IMG/VR virus record: IMGVR_UViG_3300044825_001742
Coordinates: 1-20,529 of that record
DNA length: 20,529 nt
Source: a virus
Direction: 5' to 3' (one strand)
Shown: piece after piece, positions 14,149-20,529 of the stretch
Position numbering within the stretch: the first letter of the stretch is position 1
How the letters are laid out: each line of letters begins with the position of its first letter
The notes under the pieces: model-generated
Told to the model about the DNA's origin: nothing
The model's database searches: none
The model's input: the letters and a program-made list of their open reading frames with translations, nothing else
Translations under genes and position numbers: made by a program

Positions 14149-15773
14149 CCGATCACCGTGCCATCGCCCGGCTGCGTATGAGCCAAGATTAGACCCATCT
14201 GATAGTCACCGCCAACCGTGTTGCTTTCGAAGCGGAAACGTAGCTCACGGCGCTGTGTTTTGAAGTAAATCACCTGATCTTGCGGCGTCGGCGGCGTCTC
14301 GTAGATCGTCATCGGCTCGCCGTTAACCTCAGGCGCTCGAGCGTTGGCGCGACCCATGACCTGTACCGTCATGTCACCAGACTGCACAAAGTCAGGCTCC
14401 ATCATCAGTACCTGAATGGCCTTGTTGGTCTGAGCCGACACCGGCAGCGACAGATCGCCCGTCTCAAAGTAAGATTGGATCGGCTGGATGCTCTGCCCGT
14501 CGATTGCGTCAGTGCCCACCTCATGCACCCAGAGGCGATATTGCGCCGTGCCGCTTTCCTCAGTGATACGGTCGTTGCCGTCCTGCGTAATGCGAACGTC
14601 GCCACCCTGCGTGATGCGCGTGCCAATCGGCGTCAGGTTTGGCTCAACACCCGTCATTAGTGGCTTGCGGAACACCGTCGGGAACGCGCCTGCACCGCGA
14701 CCGCCCTCAGGCAGCGGCGTGTCGTACCATGTGTTCTCGCGCACGTTGTAGATGACAGCGTGGTTTGGCTCGGTCGATGTGCCCTTAGGGAAGCACCACC
14801 AAATCTCACCGAAGCGCGGCACCTTGATGGCAAACACCTTCTGCCGATACTGATAGTTCAGGTTATCGAAGAAGAAATTCTGGTTCATCTGGTTCTCGAC
14901 TTCGCGCACGACGCCGTTGAACATCAGGAAGCGGTCAGAACCCACCCAGAAGAAGATGCCGTCATATTCAATCACGCTGTTGGCGCTCATGATCGAGGTC
15001 TGCGTGCTGATCGTGTCGAACTGGAACACAGCATCGCCACCCACAAAAGAGGCGCGCAGAAGGCTGTCAGCCGACCACAACAGGCCAGATGGAGAGTTAC
15101 CGGGACCACCGCGCAGAGGCATCCCTTTGACGATTTTCTGTCCTGTGATGTTGGCAGCACCAGACCCTGTGCCAGTGTAATCAGCAGGATCGCCCGGCAC
15201 AGACCACGCAACGTAGCCGTCGTTTCCAAAGATGAAGGTGTACGGCTGAAGAGAAACAACACCACCTGTTAGGCTGTAGCCCGTGGGGAGGCTTGTCACT
15301 TCAGTCAACGGTGCGGTGCCAGTCAAATCACCGATAAAAAGCTGGCCGCCCTCGCTGTTGCAGATGCAATTTAGGTTTGGAGCCACTTGGGCAATGATTT
15401 TGTTCGTGAAATTGCCAAGCACGTCTATTTCTGTGGCAACGTCGAACTGCCACATATTGGCGTCGTTCTCAGTCAACGTCGTGGGTGTGCGGTCATAGAT
15501 GATGGACGTGTTGTACGTGCCGTCCATGTACAGCCGCTCAATCAGGTTAGCCGAGCCTGCGTGGATATAGGTTAGCTGATCTTGAGTATATGCTTGCAGG
15601 GCGCGTGGAATGCCGCGCAGATACTTGTTTGCTGAGCGATAGCCATAGATTTTGCGAGGCAAGCCGCGTTGGAAGCGCACCCAGCTACCATCGACGTAGT
15701 TGTCGCCCTCAAACTTGGTGCCGTCACGCTTGATGCCGGGCGCTGATTTAATCTGTACGACGTTATCTGCCAT
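14145..15773 (-). CDS. P22 gp10-like tail protein (DNA stabilisation)
   Basis: A 542-residue, beta-rich protein. It begins MADNVVQIKSAPGIKRDGTK, then YVDGSWVRFQRGLPRKIYGY, followed by repeated beta-strand blades (GGQLFIGDL, YTFIFGNDGYVAWS, LLWSADSLLRASFVGG, VIEYDGIFFWVGSDRFLMFN, IWWCFPKG, HAVIYNVRENTWYDTPLPEG). This build fits the beta-propeller-like packaged DNA stabilisation proteins of the P22 gp10 group, which plug the neck and tail hub. Residues 385-408 carry three RIT units (RITQGGDV, RITQDGND, RITEESG). It lies downstream of an adaptor and the fibres, as in a short-tail module. The family match is by pattern, so the exact name is uncertain. Confidence 0.72.
   Translation of the reverse strand: MADNVVQIKSAPGIKRDGTKFEGDNYVDGSWVRFQRGLPRKIYGYRSANKYLRGIPRALQAYTQDQLTYIHAGSANLIERLYMDGTYNTSIIYDRTPTTLTENDANMWQFDVATEIDVLGNFTNKIIAQVAPNLNCICNSEGGQLFIGDLTGTAPLTEVTSLPTGYSLTGGVVSLQPYTFIFGNDGYVAWSVPGDPADYTGTGSGAANITGQKIVKGMPLRGGPGNSPSGLLWSADSLLRASFVGGDAVFQFDTISTQTSIMSANSVIEYDGIFFWVGSDRFLMFNGVVREVENQMNQNFFFDNLNYQYRQKVFAIKVPRFGEIWWCFPKGTSTEPNHAVIYNVRENTWYDTPLPEGGRGAGAFPTVFRKPLMTGVEPNLTPIGTRITQGGDVRITQDGNDRITEESGTAQYRLWVHEVGTDAIDGQSIQPIQSYFETGDLSLPVSAQTNKAIQVLMMEPDFVQSGDMTVQVMGRANARAPEVNGEPMTIYETPPTPQDQVIYFKTQRRELRFRFESNTVGGDYQMGLILAHTQPGDGTVIG
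14550..14618 (-). repeat. Three RIT units in the gp10-like protein
   Basis: Three 8-residue (24-bp) units, RITQGGDV, RITQDGND and RITEESG, encoded in tandem. The DNA also shows it: gtgatgcg, gtaatgcg and gtgatacg recur about every 24 bp on the plus strand. Confidence 0.6.
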
Positions 15774-15782
15774 AGCCCTGCC

Positions 15783-16502
15783 TTACGTGTAATATGCAAA
15801 TTCAACATAGCCGCCAGACGGCACGACGAAGTTATAGGTTGTGCCCGGCGTTACGGAAACGCTCGTGTAAGTGGTGACGGTTGCCGCGTTTCCAACTTGG
15901 TTTGGATAAGAGCCAGTAAGGCTTCCGCCAGCAAAGGTGTATCCAAAACCCGTTGTGTCCGCACCGGCTGAGCCGTAATTTATGCGGGTGAAGGAAAACG
16001 CCCAATTTCCGTAAGAAAACCCGCCGCCAGCATACGCTATAGTCCCAGATGTTGCGGCGGAGCCTGTTGAGTTTAGGGGCGACAAGTAGCTGATATAATA
16101 CCCATCAAGATTGAGATTTGCACTCGATGTGTACGACCAACTACCGTCTGGATAAACAGTTACGTTACTCACATAAAGTGAGGTCGGCCCAGAAATAGCG
16201 CCCACAGTAATCTGAGAATAATTTGCGGTTGCGTCGCCATAAAGCGTAGACCAGTCAGCAGGTGCTGGGTTCGCTCCAGTTCCTGAGCCAGCCCCAAACG
16301 CCGTGTAGGTTCTTGGGAATGTGCTTGGGTAATCGCTCGTGCCGTCCTGACCCTTACCGCGCACGTAGATCAGGCTCGTGACACCTGCTGGGCACACCCA
16401 AGAGCCGTTCGATGTAAACGTCTCCTTGCGTGTCGTTATGCCGCTTTCAAAGAGGCCAAAACCCCTTGCTGATCCAGCGCCACGTGTAAGGACAGTAGGC
16501 AA
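15783..16502 (-). CDS. Tail fibre / receptor-binding protein candidate
   Basis: A 239-residue protein rich in Gly, Ser, Thr and Tyr with no hydrophobic segment. The N-terminus is MPTVLTRGAGSARGFGLFES, then KETFTSNGSWVCPAGVTSLI, a motif common near the start of phage fibre and tip proteins. The rest is beta-rich with Gly runs (AFGAGSGTGA, IAYAGGGFSYGNW) and ends SVTPGTTYNFVVPSGGYVEF plus AYYT. The start is TTG at 16502, backed by AAGGAG seven bases upstream; there is no other Met in the protein. It follows a larger fibre gene and probably contributes to host recognition. The receptor is unknown. Confidence 0.66.
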   Translation of the reverse strand: MPTVLTRGAGSARGFGLFESGITTRKETFTSNGSWVCPAGVTSLIYVRGKGQDGTSDYPSTFPRTYTAFGAGSGTGANPAPADWSTLYGDATANYSQITVGAISGPTSLYVSNVTVYPDGSWSYTSSANLNLDGYYISYLSPLNSTGSAATSGTIAYAGGGFSYGNWAFSFTRINYGSAGADTTGFGYTFAGGSLTGSYPNQVGNAATVTTYTSVSVTPGTTYNFVVPSGGYVEFAYYT

Positions 16503-16513
16503 CGGCCTGCTCC

Positions 16514-18376
16514 TTATGCAAACTGAGCGACAGAGGCGAGAACCGTAAACGTGGCACTGCCCGTCTTGATGATCGTGTAGGTGTACACATCAATGCTGTT
16601 GACGTTACCCGCTGACGGAGCAAGGCCACCCTGCCACTTGGTCGTAACACCAGTTGTAGTGCCATCAACCTGCACAGAGCTATTGTAATACGCCGTCGAT
16701 CCGTTGGTCACCATAAAGGCTACGGTCACCGACTGGCCTGTTGAAAGCGCCGTGTTCATGGTCGTGCCAGACGCCCACGTCAGGTTTACCGTCCAGTTAG
16801 CCGAGGCGTTGCTTGTGTAGTACAGAACAGACTGGGTAGAGGGGTAAATCGCAATCGTGCCAGTTGCTGCCGTTGCCGACACAGTGACGGGCTCCGCGAT
16901 ATTACGCGCAACCGCAGCCGGGACAGATGTTGAGCCAGTAAACGTCTGCGTCGCAGTAAACGTCGTAGCGGTGCCCGGAGCGACGTAGTCGGTGCCAGCA
17001 GTTGCAGCCGTGAAAGCCGACGTACCAGCGCCTTTGACAAGTCCAGTGATAGTTGCAGCGCCAGTACCACCCTGCGCCACGCTCAGCGGAGTTGTAAGAC
17101 CCGACAGTGATGTGATGTCGCTGTTTGCCCCAGAGGCGGCAGCGCTCAGCGTAGAGCGGCCAGCAGCGGCGTTTGCAGCGGTGAAGAGGGCGTCACCCGT
17201 AGCTGTTGATCCGAGGGTCGTGCGCGCAGCGGCAGCAGAGGCCGCCGTGAACAGCGCAATACCCGTTGCCGTGCCGCCCAAGTTAACACGCGCAGCGGCA
17301 GCCGTAGTCGCGCCTGTACCACCCTGAGCAACGCTGAGCGGGAACGCGATGCCGCCAGTCGATGCGTTCACGACGTTGGTGCCATCAGAATAGACGATAG
17401 CGGCCTCGTTCGTACCGATTTCAACGCCAGTCACCTGTGTCGTGGTGCGGACGCTAAAGGTATAGGCCCCGGTCGTGTTGTTCGTAATCCAGTATTGCTG
17501 CGTCGTGTTCGGAACGACAACTTCCATGTTGCCGGTTAGCGTACCGACAAACGTGTAAGCGATGCGGTTAAGTTCCGAGCCAGACAGCGTGTAAGGGCTC
17601 GTCTGCCCCGTCAGATCAATCGACGTATAGTCAAACGCAAATGTGGCACTCTGGCCAAAGCCGACCGTGTACCAAGTCAAGCCGTCCGTCACGAGTGTGC
17701 AGCTATCTTCAAGGTTCAGCGTGAGCGTTGACAGGCCATTGATCGTCTCAGAGCCAGCCGGGTCAACCGTCAGATCACCCGTGCCGTTGTTGCGCACGTT
17801 GACGTACCAGCCGTTTGCGAGGGTGGCAGCAGCCGGAAGCGTGAGCGTGCCAAGCGCGCCAGACCACACATAAGTTGCAGCGCGATCTGCCGAGGTCAGA
17901 GTGAAGCTGGCGTTAAACTCTGTGATTGGCGTCTGTGTGGACAGGGTCGCGCCAGTTGCGAGCAAGCCATATCCAGCCAAGGCAGAAGCTTGTGCCTGCG
18001 CTGTGGCCGCGCCCATCTGGTAGGTGCGCCACGTGCCAGCCGCTGTCGTGTTGCTCGTTAGGTAAAGCTGATACTGCAAGCCCTGCGCAATCGACACCAG
18101 TGTGCCGCCAGCGTTATCCTTAATGGTGATCGTGTTTGGGCCGAGGTTGTTGAACAGCACCGTCTGGCCTGTACCCGTTTCATCGGCGGGGGGCATCGTG
18201 ATCGAATAGGCACCTGTCGGCGTTACGTCGATGATGCGCGCAACAGGCGTCAGGGTTGTGCCACTCTCAAGCGGCCATTCAAGCTCGGTATCAGCAGTCA
18301 GAGACAGCGCCAGATAGGATACGTCGGACGGATAGATCGTCGATCCGCCGAAGACCTGTGTGTAGGTGTTGGTCAT
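16514..18376 (-). CDS. Tail fibre protein with collagen-like GGTGATT repeats
   Basis: A 620-residue protein, overwhelmingly Thr, Ala, Ser and Gly. The N-terminal ~120 residues (MTNTYTQVFGGSTIYPSDVS, then YLALSLTADTELEWPLESGT) look like the virion-attachment part. The middle is beta-rich. Residues 346-441 hold fibre repeats: PLSVAQGGTGATTAAAARVN (346-365) and PLSVAQGGTGAATI (430-443), plus ALFTAA[SN]AAA[AG]R[TS]TL units at 374 and 397. The C-terminus (500-620) is a Ser/Thr/Tyr-rich tip. GGTGATT repeats are typical of trimeric phage tail fibres. Its ATG shares a base with the adaptor gene's stop (TAATG). It probably binds a cell-surface receptor through the C-terminus. Confidence 0.82.
   Translation of the reverse strand: MTNTYTQVFGGSTIYPSDVSYLALSLTADTELEWPLESGTTLTPVARIIDVTPTGAYSITMPPADETGTGQTVLFNNLGPNTITIKDNAGGTLVSIAQGLQYQLYLTSNTTAAGTWRTYQMGAATAQAQASALAGYGLLATGATLSTQTPITEFNASFTLTSADRAATYVWSGALGTLTLPAAATLANGWYVNVRNNGTGDLTVDPAGSETINGLSTLTLNLEDSCTLVTDGLTWYTVGFGQSATFAFDYTSIDLTGQTSPYTLSGSELNRIAYTFVGTLTGNMEVVVPNTTQQYWITNNTTGAYTFSVRTTTQVTGVEIGTNEAAIVYSDGTNVVNASTGGIAFPLSVAQGGTGATTAAAARVNLGGTATGIALFTAASAAAARTTLGSTATGDALFTAANAAAGRSTLSAAASGANSDITSLSGLTTPLSVAQGGTGAATITGLVKGAGTSAFTAATAGTDYVAPGTATTFTATQTFTGSTSVPAAVARNIAEPVTVSATAATGTIAIYPSTQSVLYYTSNASANWTVNLTWASGTTMNTALSTGQSVTVAFMVTNGSTAYYNSSVQVDGTTTGVTTKWQGGLAPSAGNVNSIDVYTYTIIKTGSATFTVLASVAQFA
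17054..17341 (-). repeat. Tail fibre repeat region
   Basis: Encodes residues 346-441 of the fibre: two PLSVAQGGTGA units about 250 bp apart, and two nearly identical ALFTAA units between them. On the plus strand the outer units read cctgcgccacgctcagcgg and cctgagcaacgctgagcgg. The similarity in the DNA could allow recombination that changes fibre length. Confidence 0.6.
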
Positions 18377-19029
18377 TAGGCCTCCTTACGAACCGCCGAG
18401 CGGTCGAGTATCTTGGCGAGATCTTCGCCGTTGAGCATAGCGGCAGCGCGATCATACATCTGCTGCCAGACGCCGATGCGCTCGTCGTTCTTGAGGAACG
18501 GTGTGGCTTCAAGCAGCGTACCGTAAAGGATAAGCTGCGGGGCGTATTCGGTGAGCCAGTTGCTCTGTACTTCGTCGTCCAGAAGCGGGGGCAGTTCGTA
18601 ATACAGGATCTCGAACGGATAGGCCGCATCCGGCGTTGGCGCGATCAGCCAGTGGTCATAGTCATAATCGCTATAGAAAACAGGCTGTTCTGTCTGTGTG
18701 CGGTCTGGCCAATAGCTGAGCAGGTACTCATACGCGCGGCTGAAAAGCACCTTGCGGGTGTTGTTCTGGTTGCCAGTGCCGATGTTGATCGACACAGTGT
18801 CGCGCCAGCGGTCAGGCTTGCTATACACCGACTGGCCAACCGTTAGCGTGCCAGTCACCACGTTGATGAGGCCCTGAACCTTCAGTTCGCGGGCGATCCG
18901 GCGTTCAGCCAAATTGATTAAACGCGGGATTTGCTCGTAAACAACAGGGTCAGACGCATAGGTCGCACCGCGCTCCAGATAGCGCCGAACGTCCTGTTGG
19001 AGCGTCGTGAAGGTCATCGTCTGTGCCAT
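18376..19029 (-). CDS. Phage neck adaptor protein (P22 gp4 / SU10 adaptor-like)
   Basis: A 217-residue protein with a pattern I recognise from head-tail adaptors of short-tailed phages. Segments are MTFTTLQQDVRRYLERGATY, SDPVVYEQIPRLINLAERRI (27-46), YSKPDRWRDTVSINIGTGNQ, YDYDHWLIAPTPDAAYPFEI, LYYELPPLLDDEVQSNWLTE and ATPFLKNDERIGVWQQMYDR. Such adaptors join the portal to the tail hub. The upstream ribosome binding site is weak (AGGA). It is the first clearly tail-related gene after the lysis genes; the portal is not in the window. The family match is good but from memory. Confidence 0.76.
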   Translation of the reverse strand: MAQTMTFTTLQQDVRRYLERGATYASDPVVYEQIPRLINLAERRIARELKVQGLINVVTGTLTVGQSVYSKPDRWRDTVSINIGTGNQNNTRKVLFSRAYEYLLSYWPDRTQTEQPVFYSDYDYDHWLIAPTPDAAYPFEILYYELPPLLDDEVQSNWLTEYAPQLILYGTLLEATPFLKNDERIGVWQQMYDRAAAMLNGEDLAKILDRSAVRKEA

Positions 19030-19050
19030 CGGCGTGTCCTACAGCATTTT

Positions 19051-19065
19051 GTGGCTAAATGCCAC
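19051..19065. terminator. Small hairpin after the 51-aa membrane gene
   Basis: GTGGC-TAAAT-GCCAC is a perfect 5-bp stem just after the stop of the small membrane-protein gene. On the minus strand it is followed by AAAATG, not by a T-run. It is at most a weak pause or processing hairpin between the lysis and tail genes. Confidence 0.28.
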
Positions 19066-19067
19066 GG

Positions 19068-19223
19068 TCAGGAAAGATACTCAAACACAAGGGCGGCAAT
19101 ACCGACAACGAGAGCAGCAAGGGTCATCTTGCCCTTTGAGACGCCCTTTTCGCCACCAATCGGAAGCGTCTTGCCGATCACAGCCTTGGCGGCCTCTTTC
19201 TTGAGAAGGTTCTTGATGTTCAT
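19068..19223 (-). CDS. 51-aa membrane protein in the lysis cluster
   Basis: A 51-residue protein with one clear membrane segment at residues 33-50 (MTLAALVVGIAALVFEYLS) after a basic N-terminal half (MNIKNLLKKEAAKAVIGKTL, then PIGGEKGVSKGK). The ATG at 19223 has a good ribosome binding site (AAGGAGAT), so the open frame upstream to 19286 is not used. It follows directly on the endolysin gene, so it may be a second holin, pinholin or antiholin, but small membrane proteins cannot be assigned from sequence alone. Its start is 11 bp from the endolysin stop. Confidence 0.7.
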   Translation of the reverse strand: MNIKNLLKKEAAKAVIGKTLPIGGEKGVSKGKMTLAALVVGIAALVFEYLS

Positions 19224-19233
19224 GTCGATCTCC

Positions 19234-19845
19234 TTAGAGCCAAGTAGCGTACTTCTTGGTCTTTGCCTTGCGGTCATCGAGGCCATGCGTGCCGCCGTTG
19301 ATCCGCTTAGTTAGCGCCAAAATGGCAGCGTCATTAATGCCCTGATCGCAGATGCCCCACAGCTTGTTGCGGTCAAAGAACCACAGCGCGCTCTCAAAGC
19401 ACAACTCACCAGCCACGAGATCCGGGTTGGTCATAACATCTGGGCGACCTATATAGTCGGCAAACGCTTGGTAATTTGACTTGCCGGTCAATTGGAGCGC
19501 CCCCCGACCACGATACTTCCAGCCGTCGCCAGAAGCTTCGTCACCGTTACCCATGCGGTTGGCATAGACGCGGTTGGCAATCTTCTGCGGCTGGCGCTCA
19601 TAGGCTCGAGCCAAGGCCTCCGTTGGGAAATACTTGCGGAAAATCCCAAGCAGACCCTTAGCGCCGTAGTTTAGGTTCTCGGAGAACGCTTTAAAGTTGC
19701 CGCTTTCATGCGCAGTTTGAGCAAAGAAATGCGCAGCGCGATTAGGTGATAGTTTATAGTAAGCGGCAGCCGCTTTAAGCGTGCCCGGACCAAACGCACC
19801 ATCTGCCGTTACTCCGATCTTTTGTTGAAGGTTTACGAGGCTCAT
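19234..19845 (-). CDS. GH19-type endolysin
   Basis: A 203-residue glycoside hydrolase family 19 (chitinase-like lysozyme) endolysin. It has a short N-terminal peptidoglycan-binding-like segment (LQQKIGVTADGAFGPGTLKA, 6-25). The catalytic core has FAQTAHESGNFKAFSENLNY (41-60; E47 fits the first catalytic Glu), a second acidic site near GDEASGDGWKYRGRG (E103) and the family motif RGALQLTGKSNY. It cuts the glycan strands of host peptidoglycan at the end of infection. No signal peptide is seen, so it needs the holin. The gene overlaps the holin candidate's stop (ATGA). The length is normal for phage GH19 enzymes. Confidence 0.92.
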   Translation of the reverse strand: MSLVNLQQKIGVTADGAFGPGTLKAAAAYYKLSPNRAAHFFAQTAHESGNFKAFSENLNYGAKGLLGIFRKYFPTEALARAYERQPQKIANRVYANRMGNGDEASGDGWKYRGRGALQLTGKSNYQAFADYIGRPDVMTNPDLVAGELCFESALWFFDRNKLWGICDQGINDAAILALTKRINGGTHGLDDRKAKTKKYATWL

Positions 19846-20345
19846 TTGCCAGCACTCCGCCAGTCAGGGAAGTCATTCTCATCAACCACGCCATCGCCAT
19901 TAGCGTCATACCGTAGGTCATTGCGGTACTTTTCCCACGGAGCCATGTCGTCGTCATCGTCGTCATCAACAGCTTCGGTCAATTCGACAGGCTCTTCTTT
20001 GGCGTTAGAAAAGAAGGTTTCGTTAGCAGCAACGGGTGTAGGTGCTACTGGGCTGTCATCAACAGGTGCCGGATCTTCAGGCTTTGCGTCGCGTGCGTTG
20101 GCATTGAGGCTCAAGCCGCCCAGCAAGCCGACAAACGCCCCAACGATTGTGTTGAAGGCGGGACCGATGATCTCAAAGACCTTTTCGCTGTCCACAATGT
20201 CGTTCGACACGAACATGCCAGCCACCATCGCGGCGACCACAACAAGGATGACCATCGCCAAGGTGACAACAGCCATGCGGATCGTGAACTCGATTGTGTC
20301 CTCGATGCCTTCCTGCTTGCTCTCGAATTTATCCCAGAAGCTCAT
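19842..20345 (-). CDS. Holin candidate with EF-hand-like C-terminus
   Basis: A 167-residue protein. Two membrane segments lie at about 23-46 (RMAVVTLAMVILVVVAAMVA) and 57-80 (VFEIIGPAFNTIVGAFVGLL), separated by a short loop with SNDIVDSEK. The cytoplasmic-looking tail is disordered, with a D7 run at 127-133 and then DANGDGVVDEND at 147-158. That is a textbook EF-hand/dockerin-type calcium loop, with D147, N149, D151, G152, D155 and D158 in the ligand positions. Two TM segments and an ATGA overlap with the endolysin fit a class II holin. The ATG at 20345 is preferred over the TTG at 20348. A calcium role is inference. Confidence 0.72.
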   Translation of the reverse strand: MSFWDKFESKQEGIEDTIEFTIRMAVVTLAMVILVVVAAMVAGMFVSNDIVDSEKVFEIIGPAFNTIVGAFVGLLGGLSLNANARDAKPEDPAPVDDSPVAPTPVAANETFFSNAKEEPVELTEAVDDDDDDDMAPWEKYRNDLRYDANGDGVVDENDFPDWRSAGK

Positions 20346-20529
20346 CAATTATCCCTTTCGGCCAGCGGGTTGGCCAGCGTCTTAGTGATCTTGTCGTTCA
20401 CTTGCGCTTCCAATTCTTTAACCCGGCGCTGCTGCTCAAGGTCTTGAGCGCGTAGCTCTTGTATAATAGCACGTTGTGATTGCAATGTCTCCCTCTCTGA
20501 TACTTGCGTGCGAGCGGTCACTGCATCGA
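20345..20529 (-). CDS. Coiled-coil protein, 5' end outside window
   Basis: The last 60 codons of a gene read leftward, ending TGA at 20347-20345, one base inside the holin start (TGATG). The visible part is a long charged coiled coil: VSERETLQSQRAIIQELRAQ, then DLEQQRRVKELEAQVNDKIT, then KTLANPLAERDN. The abutting lysis genes make an Rz-like inner-membrane spanin possible. The N-terminal membrane anchor that would prove this is outside the window, so a structural coiled-coil protein is equally possible. Confidence 0.6.
   Translation of the reverse strand, partial: DAVTARTQVSERETLQSQRAIIQELRAQDLEQQRRVKELEAQVNDKITKTLANPLAERDN

Noticed and set aside
16514-18376. Diversity-generating retroelement acting on the fibre gene
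   Set aside because: No reverse transcriptase and no template/variable repeat pair with A-specific differences were seen in the window.
1-20529. tRNA genes, CRISPR array, insertion sequences, integrase or attachment sites
   Set aside because: I saw no cloverleaf, no regularly spaced direct repeats with unique spacers, no transposase or integrase motif, and no tRNA-derived att sequence.

Overview
This window looks like part of a dsDNA phage (or prophage) genome of an alphaproteobacterial host, probably a short-tailed, P22/marine-podovirus-like virus. The host inference rests on a GapR/DUF2312-like gene, a family typical of Alphaproteobacteria. The short-tail inference rests on an adaptor protein, a gp10-like tail protein, fibres and a run of large ejection-type proteins with no tape measure or sheath. 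No terminase, portal or capsid gene is inside the window. Both edges cut genes, so those genes probably lie beyond the right edge.

Layout. (1) 1-1616, minus strand: an early operon led by a small Cro/CI-type regulator, then a DUF1064 nuclease-like protein, a DnaA domain-IV-like DNA-binding protein, a zinc-ribbon protein and a winged-helix replication initiator cut by the left edge. The initiator gene contains two clusters of 11-bp repeats (GCTAGCA[T/A]C) that look like an iteron-type origin. (2) 1617-1734: a divergent control region with a promoter in each direction and two small palindromes that may be operators. (3) 1735-4908, plus strand: a recombination and single-strand DNA module (ERF annealing protein, YqaJ/lambda-type exonuclease, Ref-like HNH protein, NinB/Orf, GapR-like protein, SSB) followed by three small unknown genes, the last only 50 codons with a structured leader. 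(4) 4901-20529, minus strand: a late operon read from right to left, with a coiled-coil protein (partial), a two-TM holin candidate with an EF-hand-like tail, a GH19 endolysin, a 51-aa membrane protein, an adaptor, two fibre/receptor-binding proteins, a gp10-like tail protein, a 77-aa protein, and five large or medium virion/ejection candidates.

The genes are packed tightly, with ATGA, TAATG or TGATG overlaps at most junctions and several TTG or GTG starts. The early arms would replicate and recombine the genome, and the late arm would build the tail and ejection apparatus and lyse the cell. The plus-strand early operon and the late operon converge and overlap by 8 bp at 4901-4908 with no clear terminator between them. 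Points most worth a second look are the iteron array inside the initiator gene, the DnaA domain-IV-only protein beside it, the EF-hand on the holin candidate, and repeated TonB-box-like motifs in the 696-aa virion protein. No tRNA, rRNA, CRISPR array, insertion sequence or integrase was seen.
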